A stretch of 64,000 nucleotides of DNA from Roseomonas gilardii (GCF_001941945.1 NZ_CP015583.1:3552001-3616000), one strand, 5' to 3'. Counted from the first letter of the stretch, positions 18,011 through 27,243 are shown. The notes: generated by a model from the sequence alone, not told the origin. A program made the numbers and translations.

Positions 18011-18727
18011 TCAGGCAACCAGCGCACGGCGCGCGGCGGCGGGATCGTTCACCAGGAAGCCGCCAGCCCCCTCCCCGGCCATGCGGCGCAGGGCGGCGGG
18101 GTCGAAGTCGCCGACCTTGCGACCGGTGGCCCCCTCGCCCGTGGTGATCCAGACCGGGCGGCCGCGTTCCGTATGGGCGGCGATACGCCCCGGGGCAGTA
18201 TCCCATTCCCAGAGCCGCAAATGGGTGCCCCCGGCGGTAAAGAAAGCCTCCTCGTCGCTTCCGGGGCCGAGGAAGCCCAGTATGGCACCACTCCAGCCCG
18301 CCGCGCGGACCCGGACGACGGAGTCCAGGGCGTGCAGCCCGAGGGTGACAGGGCGGGCGGGCACGCCGCGCAAGGCGTCGAGGATGACGTCCAGCGCCTC
18401 GGGCCGCTCATCCTTCACGTCGAAGAGAATGGGCTGTGTCTCGGGCAGCGTATCGAAGAGCAGCGCGAGCGGCGGCGCGGCCGGGGCGCCTCCCGCAGCG
18501 ATGCCGGCGAGCGCCACGGCGCTGGTCTCCCGCAGCACCAGGGGCTGCGCGGCGAGGCGGCGCAGATCGGCATCGTGGCAGCAGACGATCCGGCCATCGG
18601 CGGTCAGGCGGAGATCAGCCTCGATCAGATCGGCACCGGCCTCCATCGCGCCCCGCCAGGCGGCCGGCGAGTTCTCGCGATGGAAAGTGGAGCAGCCGCG
18701 ATGCGCGATGACACGGGGGAGCACCAT
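18011..18727 (-). CDS. Glycerophosphodiester phosphodiesterase family protein
   Basis: Enzymes of this family hydrolyse glycerophosphodiesters to an alcohol and glycerol 3-phosphate. The 238-residue product has the GDPD signatures: VIAHRG at 6-11, ENSPAAWRGAMEAGADLIEADL (Glu/Asp metal ligands), CCHDADL with the second catalytic His, and ILFDVKDE. There is no signal peptide, so it is cytoplasmic. Its ATG overlaps the TGA of the upstream binding-protein gene (TGATG), so the two are co-translated. That may link it to import of a phosphodiester or peptide, which is inferred. Confidence 0.9.
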   Translation of the reverse strand: MVLPRVIAHRGCSTFHRENSPAAWRGAMEAGADLIEADLRLTADGRIVCCHDADLRRLAAQPLVLRETSAVALAGIAAGGAPAAPPLALLFDTLPETQPILFDVKDERPEALDVILDALRGVPARPVTLGLHALDSVVRVRAAGWSGAILGFLGPGSDEEAFFTAGGTHLRLWEWDTAPGRIAAHTERGRPVWITTGEGATGRKVGDFDPAALRRMAGEGAGGFLVNDPAAARRALVA

Positions 18728-20283
18728 CAGGCGAAGCTCAGATTATCGGGACGAAGGTCCATGAAGTAGAAGGTGCAGGGACGCCAGCGGATGTTGGAGC
18801 GCACGGCGTAGAACTCGGCGGGCTGGTAGAGGATGGTGCCCGGCGCCTCATCCTCCCAGGCATCGAGCATGTCAGCGAAGAGCGCGCGGCGCTTCGCCGG
18901 GTCGGTCTCGCCCTCCAGCGCATGGCCGGCGCGGTTGAAGGCTTCCGTGGAGGCCCAGGATTTCGACACCTGCGGCGTGCTGCCCGGCCCCCACACGATC
19001 CAGATCGCGCCGAGCGGGTCCGGCAGGCGGGTGGAGTTGGACCAGTTGCTGATCTGGCCACCGGCCGCCGGACGGAGCTGCGCGGCATTCTCCACCACCT
19101 GCAGGCGGACATTGAGGCCGACCGCCTTCCACATCTCCACCAGCACCTGCGCCGCTGGGAGAGCATTCGTGTAGTAGTTGGCCTGGGTGCGGTAGGTGAT
19201 CTCGGTCCCGTCATACCCCGCCTCGCGCAGCAGGGCCCGCGCACGCTCCGGGTCGTAGCGCAGGCTGCGGTCCGGCAGGAACATGTCGCCGTATTCGGGA
19301 AAGTTGTGGCTGTGCGGCACCAGGGCCGCCCCGTTCCAGAGCGTCTTCACCAGCAATTCGCGGTCGATGGCGAGGCCGAGCGCCTGGCGGACCCGCTTGT
19401 CGGCGAGGCCGGCGCCGCGCTGGTCGAAGACCAGGACATGGACATTGGCGAGCACCACGCTGCGCAGGTCGATGCCGGAGCGGCCCTGCAGCTCCTCGAC
19501 CTGATCGGGCGGGATATTGGTGGCGAGGTCGATATCGCCGGCCAGCAGCGCGGCGGTACGCCCGGCGACCTGCGGGATTCCGCGGAACTCCACCGAGCGC
19601 GCGGTGGGACGGCCCATCCAGTAGTCGTCGAAGGCGTCGAGCACGATCGCCTGGTCCCGGCGCAGGCTGCGCAGGCGGTAGGGGCCGGTGCCGACCGGGG
19701 CCTGCCCGAAGCCCTCCAGGCCGCGCTCCTCATAGGCGCGCTTGTTGACGATCCAGGAGCACCATGAGGCGAGGCGCTGCTCCAGCAGGATATCGGGCAC
19801 TCGGGTGCGGAAGCGGACGGCGAGCGGCCCTTCCGCGGTCACGGATTCCAGCGTCGGGAAATAGGACTTCGCCTCCACCAGCAGGGGCTGGCCGCCCATC
19901 ATGCGGGCAAAGGTGAAGACCACGTCCTCGGCGGTGAGCAGGTCGCCGTTATGGAAGCGCACACCGGGGCGCAGCGTGACGAGAAGGTCGCGCTCGCCCT
20001 CGCGCCGCCATTCCGTGGCCAGATGCGGCACGAGACGGGCACCGCCGCCATCCGGGGAGGACAGGAAATCGCGCCGGATCAGCGTGTCGAAGACGGAATA
20101 GGTGATGCGGGTGCCGACATTGCTGAGTTCCTTCGCCGGTTCCAGGGTCGGCGGCAGGTCGGCGACGCCGATGCGCAGGACAGGGCGTGAATCGGTGCCG
20201 GAGGCCGTCTGGGCGATGGCGCGCTGGCCGGGAAGCACGGCGGCCAGGCCGCCGCCGAGAAGATGACGCCGTGTCGGTCGCAT
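18727..20283 (-). CDS. ABC transporter substrate-binding protein, family 5 (dipeptide/oligopeptide type)
   Basis: The 518-residue product begins MRPTRRHLLGGGLAAVLPG, a Tat-like signal ending near AIAQTA, so it is exported to the periplasm. The mature protein is a family-5 solute-binding protein: LRPGVRFHNGDLLTAEDVVFTFARM, GTGPYRL, KRVRQALGLAIDRELLVKTLWNGAA, YDPERARALLREAGYDG. Ligands of this family include peptides, nickel and opines; the ligand here is unknown. No permease or ATPase gene lies nearby, so it must use transporter parts encoded elsewhere. It is divergent from a LysR gene across 81 nt, which may control it. It overlaps GDPD by 1 nt. Confidence 0.93.
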   Translation of the reverse strand: MRPTRRHLLGGGLAAVLPGQRAIAQTASGTDSRPVLRIGVADLPPTLEPAKELSNVGTRITYSVFDTLIRRDFLSSPDGGGARLVPHLATEWRREGERDLLVTLRPGVRFHNGDLLTAEDVVFTFARMMGGQPLLVEAKSYFPTLESVTAEGPLAVRFRTRVPDILLEQRLASWCSWIVNKRAYEERGLEGFGQAPVGTGPYRLRSLRRDQAIVLDAFDDYWMGRPTARSVEFRGIPQVAGRTAALLAGDIDLATNIPPDQVEELQGRSGIDLRSVVLANVHVLVFDQRGAGLADKRVRQALGLAIDRELLVKTLWNGAALVPHSHNFPEYGDMFLPDRSLRYDPERARALLREAGYDGTEITYRTQANYYTNALPAAQVLVEMWKAVGLNVRLQVVENAAQLRPAAGGQISNWSNSTRLPDPLGAIWIVWGPGSTPQVSKSWASTEAFNRAGHALEGETDPAKRRALFADMLDAWEDEAPGTILYQPAEFYAVRSNIRWRPCTFYFMDLRPDNLSFA

Positions 20284-20364
20284 GGTCCCGAAATCCCTGA
20301 TCCGCGAAGGCGCGGAAACTGCGGCGGATCGATGACACGGCGATGACGGAACGGGGTCGGGCGC

Positions 20365-21378
20365 ATGACGATCGGGCGGCGCGACGGCACCCCCGGCCCT
20401 TCGCAACCGGACGGGGCGCGGTATGATCCCGCCCCGTTCTTTCCGGAGGTGCCGACCCTGCTGCCGAAGCTCCCTCCCCTCGTGGCGCTGCGGGCCTTCC
20501 ACGCGCTGGCCAGCACCGGCAGCATCCGCGCGGCGGGCGAGGCCCTGGGGGTCAGCCACACGGTGGTGTCCCGGCACGTCCACAACCTGGAACAGGCGCT
20601 CGGCGTGCCGCTCGTCAGCCCCTCCGGGCGCGGGCTGGCCCTGACGGCGGAGGGTGCGCGCTTCGCGGCGCGGGTGGCGCCGCATCTCGCGGGCTTGGCG
20701 GAGGCCGCCGCCGATCTCGGCCGCCGCCGGCGGCCGCTGACCATCCGCTGCGTGCCGGGCTTCTCCAACGTCCGGGTGCTGCCGCGCCTGCCGGAACTCC
20801 AGCGGCTGCTGCCGGGGCGGGAAGTGGTGCTGGAGCCGCGCCTCTCCCGCAGCCGCCCCGAAGGCGTCGAGGTGGATGTCGAGGTGGTCTATCTGGAACA
20901 CCTCGCGGTGTTGCCGCCGCTGCGCAGCGAGGCGCTGGCACGGCCGCGCGTCTTTCCGGTGATGAACCGGGAGATGCACGGGCGGCAGAGCATCCGCGAC
21001 ATCGACGATCTCCTGCGCCTGCCGATGCTGCACGACGAATCCATGGACCTGTGGCGGCACTGGCTGCGCGCCATGCGCTCGCGCCGGCAGCCCTTCGGGG
21101 CCTGCCTCGGCACGGCGCAGCTCGCGCTGGATGCAGCGCGGCTGGGCCAGGGCGTAGCGCTGGCGAACGAGCTGCTGGTGGAGGACGACCTCCGCGACGG
21201 CCGGCTGGTGGAGCCCTTCCCCTCCGAGGTGCGGCCCAAATCCTACCACGTCCTGGCCGATGCGGCGCGATGGGAGGAAGAGGAGATCGCGACCGTGCGC
21301 GCCTGGTTCCATGGCATGTGCCACGCGGAATCAAACGGCGCGAATGGTACGGAAAAGACACCGGTCCTCGCCAAATAG
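20365..21378 (+). CDS. LysR-family transcriptional regulator, GcvA-like
   Basis: The product has an N-terminal winged helix-turn-helix (LVALRAFHALASTGSIRAAGEALGVSHTVVSRHVHNLEQALGVPLV) followed by a substrate-binding-type effector domain. The start is uncertain. ATG 20365 gives 337 residues with a ~35-residue extension before the HTH, whereas GTG 20449 would give a more typical N-terminus. The gene is divergent from the binding-protein/GDPD pair and just upstream of an M20 deacylase on its own strand, so it may regulate either. Confidence 0.92.
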   Translation: MTIGRRDGTPGPSQPDGARYDPAPFFPEVPTLLPKLPPLVALRAFHALASTGSIRAAGEALGVSHTVVSRHVHNLEQALGVPLVSPSGRGLALTAEGARFAARVAPHLAGLAEAAADLGRRRRPLTIRCVPGFSNVRVLPRLPELQRLLPGREVVLEPRLSRSRPEGVEVDVEVVYLEHLAVLPPLRSEALARPRVFPVMNREMHGRQSIRDIDDLLRLPMLHDESMDLWRHWLRAMRSRRQPFGACLGTAQLALDAARLGQGVALANELLVEDDLRDGRLVEPFPSEVRPKSYHVLADAARWEEEEIATVRAWFHGMCHAESNGANGTEKTPVLAK

Positions 21379-21440
21379 CTGATTGTCCTCCCCCGGGGCT
21401 GCGGGATCATCGCGGCCACACGCAGAGGAGCCTGCTTCGC

Positions 21441-22733
21441 ATGAGCGATCCCCAAATCGACACCCAGATCGCTGCCCGCATCGCCGAGATGGTGGACCGG
21501 AACTTCGACGCGCAGATCGAGACGACGAAGCGCTTCTCCGCCATCCCCAGCACACGCGGCGCCGAGGGCCCGGCCCAGGACATGATGGCCGACCTGCTGC
21601 GCGAGCGCGGCTACACGGTCGATGACTGGGCGATCCGGATGGAGGATCTCGCCGACCTGCCCGATTGCGGCGTGATCGAGCACGACTTCTCCCAGGCCCG
21701 GACCGTGGTGGGCACGCTGCGCCCGGCGCAGGAAACGGGACGCTCGCTGATCCTTCAGGGGCATTGCGACGTGGTGCCGGCAGGGCCGCTGGACATGTGG
21801 GAAACGCCGCCCTTCAGCCCGGTGGTGAAGGATGGCTGGATGTACGGGCGCGGTGCCGGCGACATGAAATCCGGCACCATCGCCGCGCTCTACGCGGTCG
21901 AGGCGGTGCGGCAGGCGGGCTACAGCCTCAAGGGGCGGCTGCACTTCCAGTCGGTGATCGAGGAGGAGAGCACCGGCGTCGGCGCGCTCTCGACATTGCA
22001 GCGCGGCTACCGCGCCGATTGCGCCCTGCTGCCGGAGCCGAGCAACCGGACGATCACCGATGTCTGCGTCGGCGTGCTGTGGTTCCGGCTGAAGGTGCGT
22101 GGCATCCCCGCGCATGTGGCCTATGCCAGCGACGGCTCCAACGCGATCAAGGCGGCCTACCGGCTGATCCAGGGGCTGGAAGGGTTGGAGGCGGACTGGA
22201 ACCGCCGGGCGAAGAGCGACTCGCATTACGGTTCGATGGAGCATCCGCTGAACTTCAACCCGGGCATCATCAAGGGCGGCGACTGGGCCTCCTCCGTGCC
22301 GGCCTGGTGCGACGTGGACTGCCGCATCGCGATCCTGCCGGGCTGGGACGTCGATGCCTGCCGCAAGGAGATCATCGACTGTGTGATGGCCACGGCGAAG
22401 GCCGACCCCTTCCTCGGCAACAACCCGCCGGAGGTGGTCTGGTCGGGCTATCTCTCGCGCGGCTACGTGCTGGAGAATGCCGAGGAGCCGGTGGCTCTGC
22501 TGCGCGCGGCGAACGCGGCCTTCGGCGGCGGCGAGCTGCGCAGCCGCGCCGGCACCGGGCTGAACGACGCGCGCTTCTACAGCCTGTTCTACGGCATCCC
22601 GGCCTTCTGCTACGGGCCGAAGGCGGAACAGGTCCATGGCTTCAACGAGCGCGTGGAGATCGAATCCATCCGCGGCACCACCAAGAGCATCGCCGCCTTC
22701 GTCGCAGGCTGGTGCGGCGTCGAGCGCGCCTGA
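21441..22733 (+). CDS. M20 peptidase, ArgE/DapE-family deacylase
   Basis: These are zinc-dependent amide hydrolases acting on N-acyl amino acids or related amides. The 430-residue product shows the M20 pattern: LILQGHCDVVPAG (first metal His and Asp), MYGRGAGDMKSG (bridging Asp), VIEEESTGVGAL (catalytic Glu pair) and a final His in EQVHGFNERVE. The lid domain lies at roughly 190-310. The start at ATG 21441 is preceded by AGAGGAG. It lies 62 nt after the LysR gene and is followed by a dispersed repeat element. Confidence 0.93.
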   Translation: MSDPQIDTQIAARIAEMVDRNFDAQIETTKRFSAIPSTRGAEGPAQDMMADLLRERGYTVDDWAIRMEDLADLPDCGVIEHDFSQARTVVGTLRPAQETGRSLILQGHCDVVPAGPLDMWETPPFSPVVKDGWMYGRGAGDMKSGTIAALYAVEAVRQAGYSLKGRLHFQSVIEEESTGVGALSTLQRGYRADCALLPEPSNRTITDVCVGVLWFRLKVRGIPAHVAYASDGSNAIKAAYRLIQGLEGLEADWNRRAKSDSHYGSMEHPLNFNPGIIKGGDWASSVPAWCDVDCRIAILPGWDVDACRKEIIDCVMATAKADPFLGNNPPEVVWSGYLSRGYVLENAEEPVALLRAANAAFGGGELRSRAGTGLNDARFYSLFYGIPAFCYGPKAEQVHGFNERVEIESIRGTTKSIAAFVAGWCGVERA

Positions 22734-22772
22734 GCCTCCAGAGGCTGGCGCCCGTGGCCCGGGGGACAGTGG

Positions 22773-23034
22773 CCCCGGGGGAAAGGCTCCGCCTTCCCCC
22801 GTACCCCCATCCGCCAGGACCCTGCGGGCCCTGGACCCGATGAGGCTGGCACTGCCGGGAGCCATCGTTCTGCGGGTTCGTCCCCTGGCACTGGCGGCAC
22901 CCACAGTCGCCGGAGAGTGATGCTCTCCGGTGCAATCCGGCCGCAGGGAGAGCCAACTACAGGCAGGTCCAGGAGCCACCGGCTCCTGGCGGATAGGGGG
23001 TATCGGGGGAAAGGCAGCGCCTTTCCCCCGGGCC
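22773..23034. repeat. Dispersed inverted-end intergenic element, copy A
   Basis: About 262 bp. The left end (22773-22837) and right end (22964-23034) are imperfect inverted copies of each other. Each end contains a GGGGGAAAGGC...GCCTTTCCCCC-type hairpin and a CCGCCAGGACCCT...GTCC block. A third small palindrome (GCCGGAGAG...CTCTCCGG) lies in the middle near 22908-22930. The whole 413-bp gap between genes here is essentially this element; I see no gene in it. Related copies are at 29259-29565 and 34771-35082, with a half copy at 58933-58997. Confidence 0.8.
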
Positions 23035-23146
23035 ACGGGCACAACCGCCGACAAGGGCGCGCCGGAACGCCGGGCATGGCATCGTGACGGGCTATTTCAT
23101 CGCGAGGCGGCCAGGGCCGCCAGACGCAGCGGAAGGATGATGAAGC

Positions 23147-24745
23147 ATGCAGAGACGCAGCCTGCTCAAGGGAAGTGGCGCGATCCTGGGAGGAGCGGCG
23201 GCCTCGCTCGCCGCGCCGGCGAAGCTGCGCGCGGCGTCGCAGACCACGCTGCGCTTCATCCCGCAGATCGACCTCGTCTATCTCGACCCGGTCTATACGA
23301 CGCCCTACGTGTCGCGGAACCACGGCTATCTCGTCTTCGACACGCTCTACGGCATGGACGGCAACTTCCAGCCGCAGCCGCAGATGCTGGAGGGGCACAG
23401 CATCGGCAATGACGGGAAGCAATGGGACCTGACGCTCCGCCCCGGCCTGCTCTGGCATGACGGGGAGAAGGTGCTGGCGCGGGACTGCGTCGCCTCGATC
23501 CAGCGCTGGGCCAAGCGCGACCCCTTCGGCGCCACGCTCATGGCCACCACGGACGAGCTTTCCGCGCCCGACGACCGCACCATCCGCTTCCGGCTGAAGC
23601 GGCCTTTCCCGCTGCTGCCGGTGGCGCTGGGCAAGACGCCCTCCCCCATGTGCGCGATGATGCCGGAACGGCTGGCGAAGACCGATGCCTTCCAGCAGGT
23701 GCCAGAGCTGGTCGGCAGCGGCCCCTTCCGCTTCAAGGCGGATGAGCGCGTGCCCGGCGCGCGCAACGTCTATGAGAAATTCGCCGGCTACAGGCCGCGC
23801 GAGGGCGGCACGCCGGACTGGACGGCCGGGCCGAAGATCGTCCACTACGACCGCGTGGTCTGGAACACCATGCCGGATATCGGCACCGCCACCGCCGCCC
23901 TGCAGAATGGCGAGCAGGACTGGATGGAATACGCCTATCACGACATGCTGCCCCTGCTGCGCGGCATGCGGGACGTCACGGTCCAGGTGCCGGACCCGAC
24001 CGGGCTGGTGACGATGTTGCGCGTCAACCATCTCCAGCCCCCCTTCAACAACCCCGCCATCCGGCGCGCGCTTCTGCCCGCGATCGACCAGACCGCCTAC
24101 ATGCAGGCGCTGACCGGCGGCGATCCCGCGCTGTTCCATGTGCCGGTCGGCTTCTTCTGCCCGAACACGCCGATGGCGACCGAGGCGGGGCTGGAGGTGT
24201 TCAACCCCCCGCATGACTTCGCGAAGGTGAAGGCCGAGCTGATCGCCGCCGGCTACAAGGGCGAGAAGGTGGTGCTGATGGTGCCGGCCGACAGCCCGAC
24301 GCTGAAGTCGCAGGGCGATGTCGCGGCGGACATGCTGAAGCAGGTGGGCTTCAACGTCGACTACCTCGCGCTGGACTGGGGCACGATGCTGACGCGCCGC
24401 AACCGCAAGGACGGGGCCGAGCAGGGCGGCTGGAACGCCTTCGTGACGAGCTGGGCGGGAACGGACTGGCTGAATCCGGCGGGCCATATCGCGCTGCGCG
24501 GCAATGGGGAGGCGGGCTATGCCGGCTGGTCCACCAGCCCGCGCACGGAGGAGCTGCGCGACGCCTGGTTCCAGGCGCCGGACGAGGCGGCGCAGAAGGC
24601 GATCTGCGCCGAGATCCAGAAGCAGTGCCTGACCGACGTGCCCTACTACCCGCTGGGCCAGTACATCCAGCCCACCGCCTATCGCAAGTCGATCACCGGG
24701 GTGCTGAAGGGCTTCCCGACCTTCTGGAACGTGCGGCCGGCCTGA
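23147..24745 (+). CDS. ABC transporter substrate-binding protein, family 5, Tat-exported
   Basis: The 532-residue product begins with a twin-arginine signal (MQRRSLLKGSGAILGGAAA, mature end near LRAASQ). The rest is a family-5 solute-binding protein: LTLRPGLLWHDGEKVLARDCVASIQRWAKRD, GSGPFRF, NPAIRRALLPAIDQTAYMQALTG and a C-terminal NPAGHIAL...WST region. It lies 18 nt upstream of an AbgB-like amidohydrolase, so import of an amide or peptide that the neighbour then cleaves is a likely pairing. No membrane components are adjacent. Confidence 0.93.
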   Translation: MQRRSLLKGSGAILGGAAASLAAPAKLRAASQTTLRFIPQIDLVYLDPVYTTPYVSRNHGYLVFDTLYGMDGNFQPQPQMLEGHSIGNDGKQWDLTLRPGLLWHDGEKVLARDCVASIQRWAKRDPFGATLMATTDELSAPDDRTIRFRLKRPFPLLPVALGKTPSPMCAMMPERLAKTDAFQQVPELVGSGPFRFKADERVPGARNVYEKFAGYRPREGGTPDWTAGPKIVHYDRVVWNTMPDIGTATAALQNGEQDWMEYAYHDMLPLLRGMRDVTVQVPDPTGLVTMLRVNHLQPPFNNPAIRRALLPAIDQTAYMQALTGGDPALFHVPVGFFCPNTPMATEAGLEVFNPPHDFAKVKAELIAAGYKGEKVVLMVPADSPTLKSQGDVAADMLKQVGFNVDYLALDWGTMLTRRNRKDGAEQGGWNAFVTSWAGTDWLNPAGHIALRGNGEAGYAGWSTSPRTEELRDAWFQAPDEAAQKAICAEIQKQCLTDVPYYPLGQYIQPTAYRKSITGVLKGFPTFWNVRPA

Positions 24746-24763
24746 GGGGAAGCCACGGGGAAG

Positions 24764-26386
24764 ATGCAGATGGAAAAGCACGAGGCCCTGCGCCGGCACG
24801 CGCTGGACTGGATCGCCGCGAACGAGGCACGGCTCTCCGCTTTCAACGCGCGGATCTGGGCGCATGCCGAGCCCGCCTGGCGCGAGTACCGCTCGGTGCG
24901 GGACTATGTGGAGATCCTGCGCGCCGAGGGGTTCGAGGTCGAGGAAGGCTCGGGCGGCATGCCCACCGCCTTCGCCGCGCGCTGGACGCAAGGGGGCGAC
25001 AAGGGCGAAGGCGGCCCGGTCCTGGCCGGCTTCTCGGAATACGACGCGGTGCCGGGCAATTCGCAGCAGGCCGTCCCCTACCCCGCCCCGCGCGAGGGCC
25101 TGCACCCCTATGCCGCCGGGCATACCGACCCGCATTCGGTGCTGGGCACCGCCTCGCTCGCCGCGATGCTGGCGGCGAAGTCGGCGATGCAGGCCCATGG
25201 CATCCCCGGCACGCTGAAGCTGTTCGGCGAGCCGGCGGAGAAGGTGTGTGGCTCCAAGCCCTTCCATGCCGCGCGGGGCTATTACGACGGGCTGGACGCG
25301 GCGGTGGTCTGGCATCCCTGGCCGCTGAACACGGTGACCGGGGAGACGCATTTCGGCGCCTACTGGAGCGCCGTGATCAGCTTCGAATCCGAGGCTCCCG
25401 AACGCTGGGTCGATCCCGCGCTGATGCCGATCGACGCGGCCCATGCGGTGGCGCGCTCGCCCGGCGCGCTGGACGCGCTGTGCCTGATGTACACGATGAC
25501 GAAGTACACCAAGGAAGCGATGTTCCCGCATGCCGGCTCCTGGACGCTGAACGAGTTCGTCCTCGGCGATGCGGGCGCGACCTCGGACAACCTCACCCCC
25601 CGCTTCTCGCAGATCCAGTATTCCTGGCGTGCCTCGGCGCTGGAGATCCAGGAGCAGATCTGGCGCGTGCTGGCCAACAACGCGCGGCAGACGGCGGCGA
25701 CCACGGGCTGCCGCGCCTTCGTGCGCTGGGTGACCAAGACGCGGGTCGGGCTGCCCAACAGTGCGATGACGGACATCACCTGGCGCAACCTCCAGGCCGT
25801 CGGCGCCCCCTCCTATTCCGGGGAGGCGCTGGAGTTCGGGCGGGAGATCCAGCGCAACCTGGGCCTGGCGCCGATGGAGGACCCCTTCATCGCGGGCGTG
25901 ACGAAGCTGACGCCGCCGCAGGAATACGAGGCCGCGCAGCGCGCTGGCCTGCCCTCCTGGCAGAAGCATCTGAGCGCCGACGACTATGTCGAATATTCCT
26001 GGCACGCGCCCACGGTGCGGCTGCTGGCGGCGCGTCCCCGGCTGCGGCCGCCCTCGCCGGGCTACAGCTACCCGGCCTGGGCCTACAACGCGCTGAGCGG
26101 GCTGCCGGCAGCCATGGACCCGGGCCTGTTCACGGCGGCCCGCACCATGGCGCTGACGCTGCTCGATCTCGCCGGGCGGCCGGATCTGCTGGAGGCGGCA
26201 CAGGCGGAATTCCGCGAACGCACGGGCGGCGGGGTGGGCGGTTCGCGCTGGGTGGGGCCGCTGCTGCCGCCCGACCTCGACCCGCCGGTGGACCTTCGCT
26301 GGCCGGAATACGTCGCCACGGCGCGGGGCGAGGAATGGTGCTTCCCGACGCCCCATGCCGGGACGGGGGCCGGGGAGCCGCTCTGA
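24764..26386 (+). CDS. AbgB-like M20 amidohydrolase
   Basis: The 540-residue product matches the M20D/AbgB branch: HAEPAWREYRSVRDYVEILRAEGFEVE, GGPVLAGFSEYDAVPGNSQ, HTDPHSVLGTASLAAMLAAK and GTLKLFGEPAEKVCGSKPFHAARGYYDGLDAAVVWHPW. In E. coli, AbgA and AbgB together cleave p-aminobenzoyl-glutamate. Here an AbgA-like gene lies 36 kb away (62798). I chose ATG 24764; an ATG two codons later is also possible. It is coupled closely to the upstream binding-protein gene and ends at a strong hairpin. Confidence 0.9.
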   Translation: MQMEKHEALRRHALDWIAANEARLSAFNARIWAHAEPAWREYRSVRDYVEILRAEGFEVEEGSGGMPTAFAARWTQGGDKGEGGPVLAGFSEYDAVPGNSQQAVPYPAPREGLHPYAAGHTDPHSVLGTASLAAMLAAKSAMQAHGIPGTLKLFGEPAEKVCGSKPFHAARGYYDGLDAAVVWHPWPLNTVTGETHFGAYWSAVISFESEAPERWVDPALMPIDAAHAVARSPGALDALCLMYTMTKYTKEAMFPHAGSWTLNEFVLGDAGATSDNLTPRFSQIQYSWRASALEIQEQIWRVLANNARQTAATTGCRAFVRWVTKTRVGLPNSAMTDITWRNLQAVGAPSYSGEALEFGREIQRNLGLAPMEDPFIAGVTKLTPPQEYEAAQRAGLPSWQKHLSADDYVEYSWHAPTVRLLAARPRLRPPSPGYSYPAWAYNALSGLPAAMDPGLFTAARTMALTLLDLAGRPDLLEAAQAEFRERTGGGVGGSRWVGPLLPPDLDPPVDLRWPEYVATARGEEWCFPTPHAGTGAGEPL

Positions 26387-26397
26387 CCCCTGGAAAC

Positions 26398-26428
26398 GGC
26401 TGGCACCTCCATTCAGGAGGCGCCAGCC
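26398..26428 (+). terminator. Hairpin after the AbgB-like gene
   Basis: A 13-bp stem with one mismatch (GGCTGGCACCTCC / GGAGGCGCCAGCC) closes over the loop ATTCA, 12 nt after the stop. No U-run follows. The remaining ~230 bp up to the H-NOX gene hold no gene that I can see. Confidence 0.6.
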
Positions 26429-26664
26429 TGCCAGCGCCGCCCCGGGCCCGAATTTCCAGCCCGGCGATATTTTTCCTGTCATGCTCTCGTGAGTTGTAGC
26501 CCAGCCCCATATATTGGAACCTGAAACGCCAGAACGGGAGGACATGGCGTCGGCTACCGGCGATCCTCCTCCCATCCGACGGAACATCAGGGCATGGGCC
26601 GCCCCTGGGGTAAGGATCGATCCCGATCCGGCCTGCCCCGGGGCTGCCGCGGGAGAACGCGTGC

Positions 26665-27243
26665 TTGATCGGCCTGATACAATCCGTCCTAGTGGACCTC
26701 CTGCATGAAAAAGGCGGGGAAACCCTGCTGCGGGACACACTCGTCCTGGCGAACCTTCCCCCCGACACCAGGTTCCGGATCGACCGCAACTACGCGGATG
26801 GCGAGTTCGAGCACCTGCTGGAAGCGGCCATCGCGACCACGGGCCTGAGCCGGCCCGCGCTGATCGAAGCCTATGCCACGGCCTTCCTGGAACGGGCGAA
26901 GACGCTGTTCCCCGGCTTCTTCTCCCTGCCGGGCGGGGCACGGGGCTTCCTGCGGCGGCAGGCCGCCATCCATGTCAGCATCGCCGCCGGTCTGCGCAGC
27001 CCGGAGGAGCGGCGCGACGTCAAGGACAAGTTCCACATCGAGGATGGCGAGCGCGGCGACCTCGTCGTGTCCTACCAGTCCCCCAGCCAGCTCTGCGACC
27101 TCTACCAGGCCCTGGCGCATGGCGCGGCGCGGGAATTCGGAGAGACGCTGACCCTGACCGAACTGCGCTGCCAGCACCGCGACGGCGGCTCGGGATGCGT
27201 CTTCCGCCTCTCCTTCCCCATGATGGCCACCGCCCATGAATAG
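26665..27243 (+). CDS. H-NOX (HNOB)-like heme sensor domain protein, divergent
   Basis: The 192-residue product starts at TTG 26665 behind a GGGAG site. The start is supported because it reproduces the H-NOX N-terminus (GLIQSVLVDLLHEKGGE). His103 (RRQAAIHVSIAAGL) is placed like the proximal heme ligand. The family's heme-propionate motif Tyr-x-Ser-x-Arg appears as YQSPS (137-141), so Arg is replaced by Ser. C-terminal RCQHRDGGSGCVF (168-180) resembles the Cys/His region of bacterial H-NOX. H-NOX proteins sense NO and control a partner encoded next door. Here the partner is the overlapping EAL protein (8-nt overlap). Loss of the Arg may weaken heme binding. Confidence 0.75.
   Translation: MIGLIQSVLVDLLHEKGGETLLRDTLVLANLPPDTRFRIDRNYADGEFEHLLEAAIATTGLSRPALIEAYATAFLERAKTLFPGFFSLPGGARGFLRRQAAIHVSIAAGLRSPEERRDVKDKFHIEDGERGDLVVSYQSPSQLCDLYQALAHGAAREFGETLTLTELRCQHRDGGSGCVFRLSFPMMATAHE

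Noticed and set aside
18727-21324. An 865-codon reading that extends the binding-protein gene upstream
   Set aside because: The Tat signal begins at ATG 20283. The extension is antisense to the LysR gene.
22610-26941. A 1443-codon open frame on the minus strand
   Set aside because: It is antisense to the M20 deacylase, binding-protein and AbgB-like genes, which have clear family motifs. Long antisense frames are expected at this G+C content, and its translation is low-complexity Arg/Pro/His/Ala.
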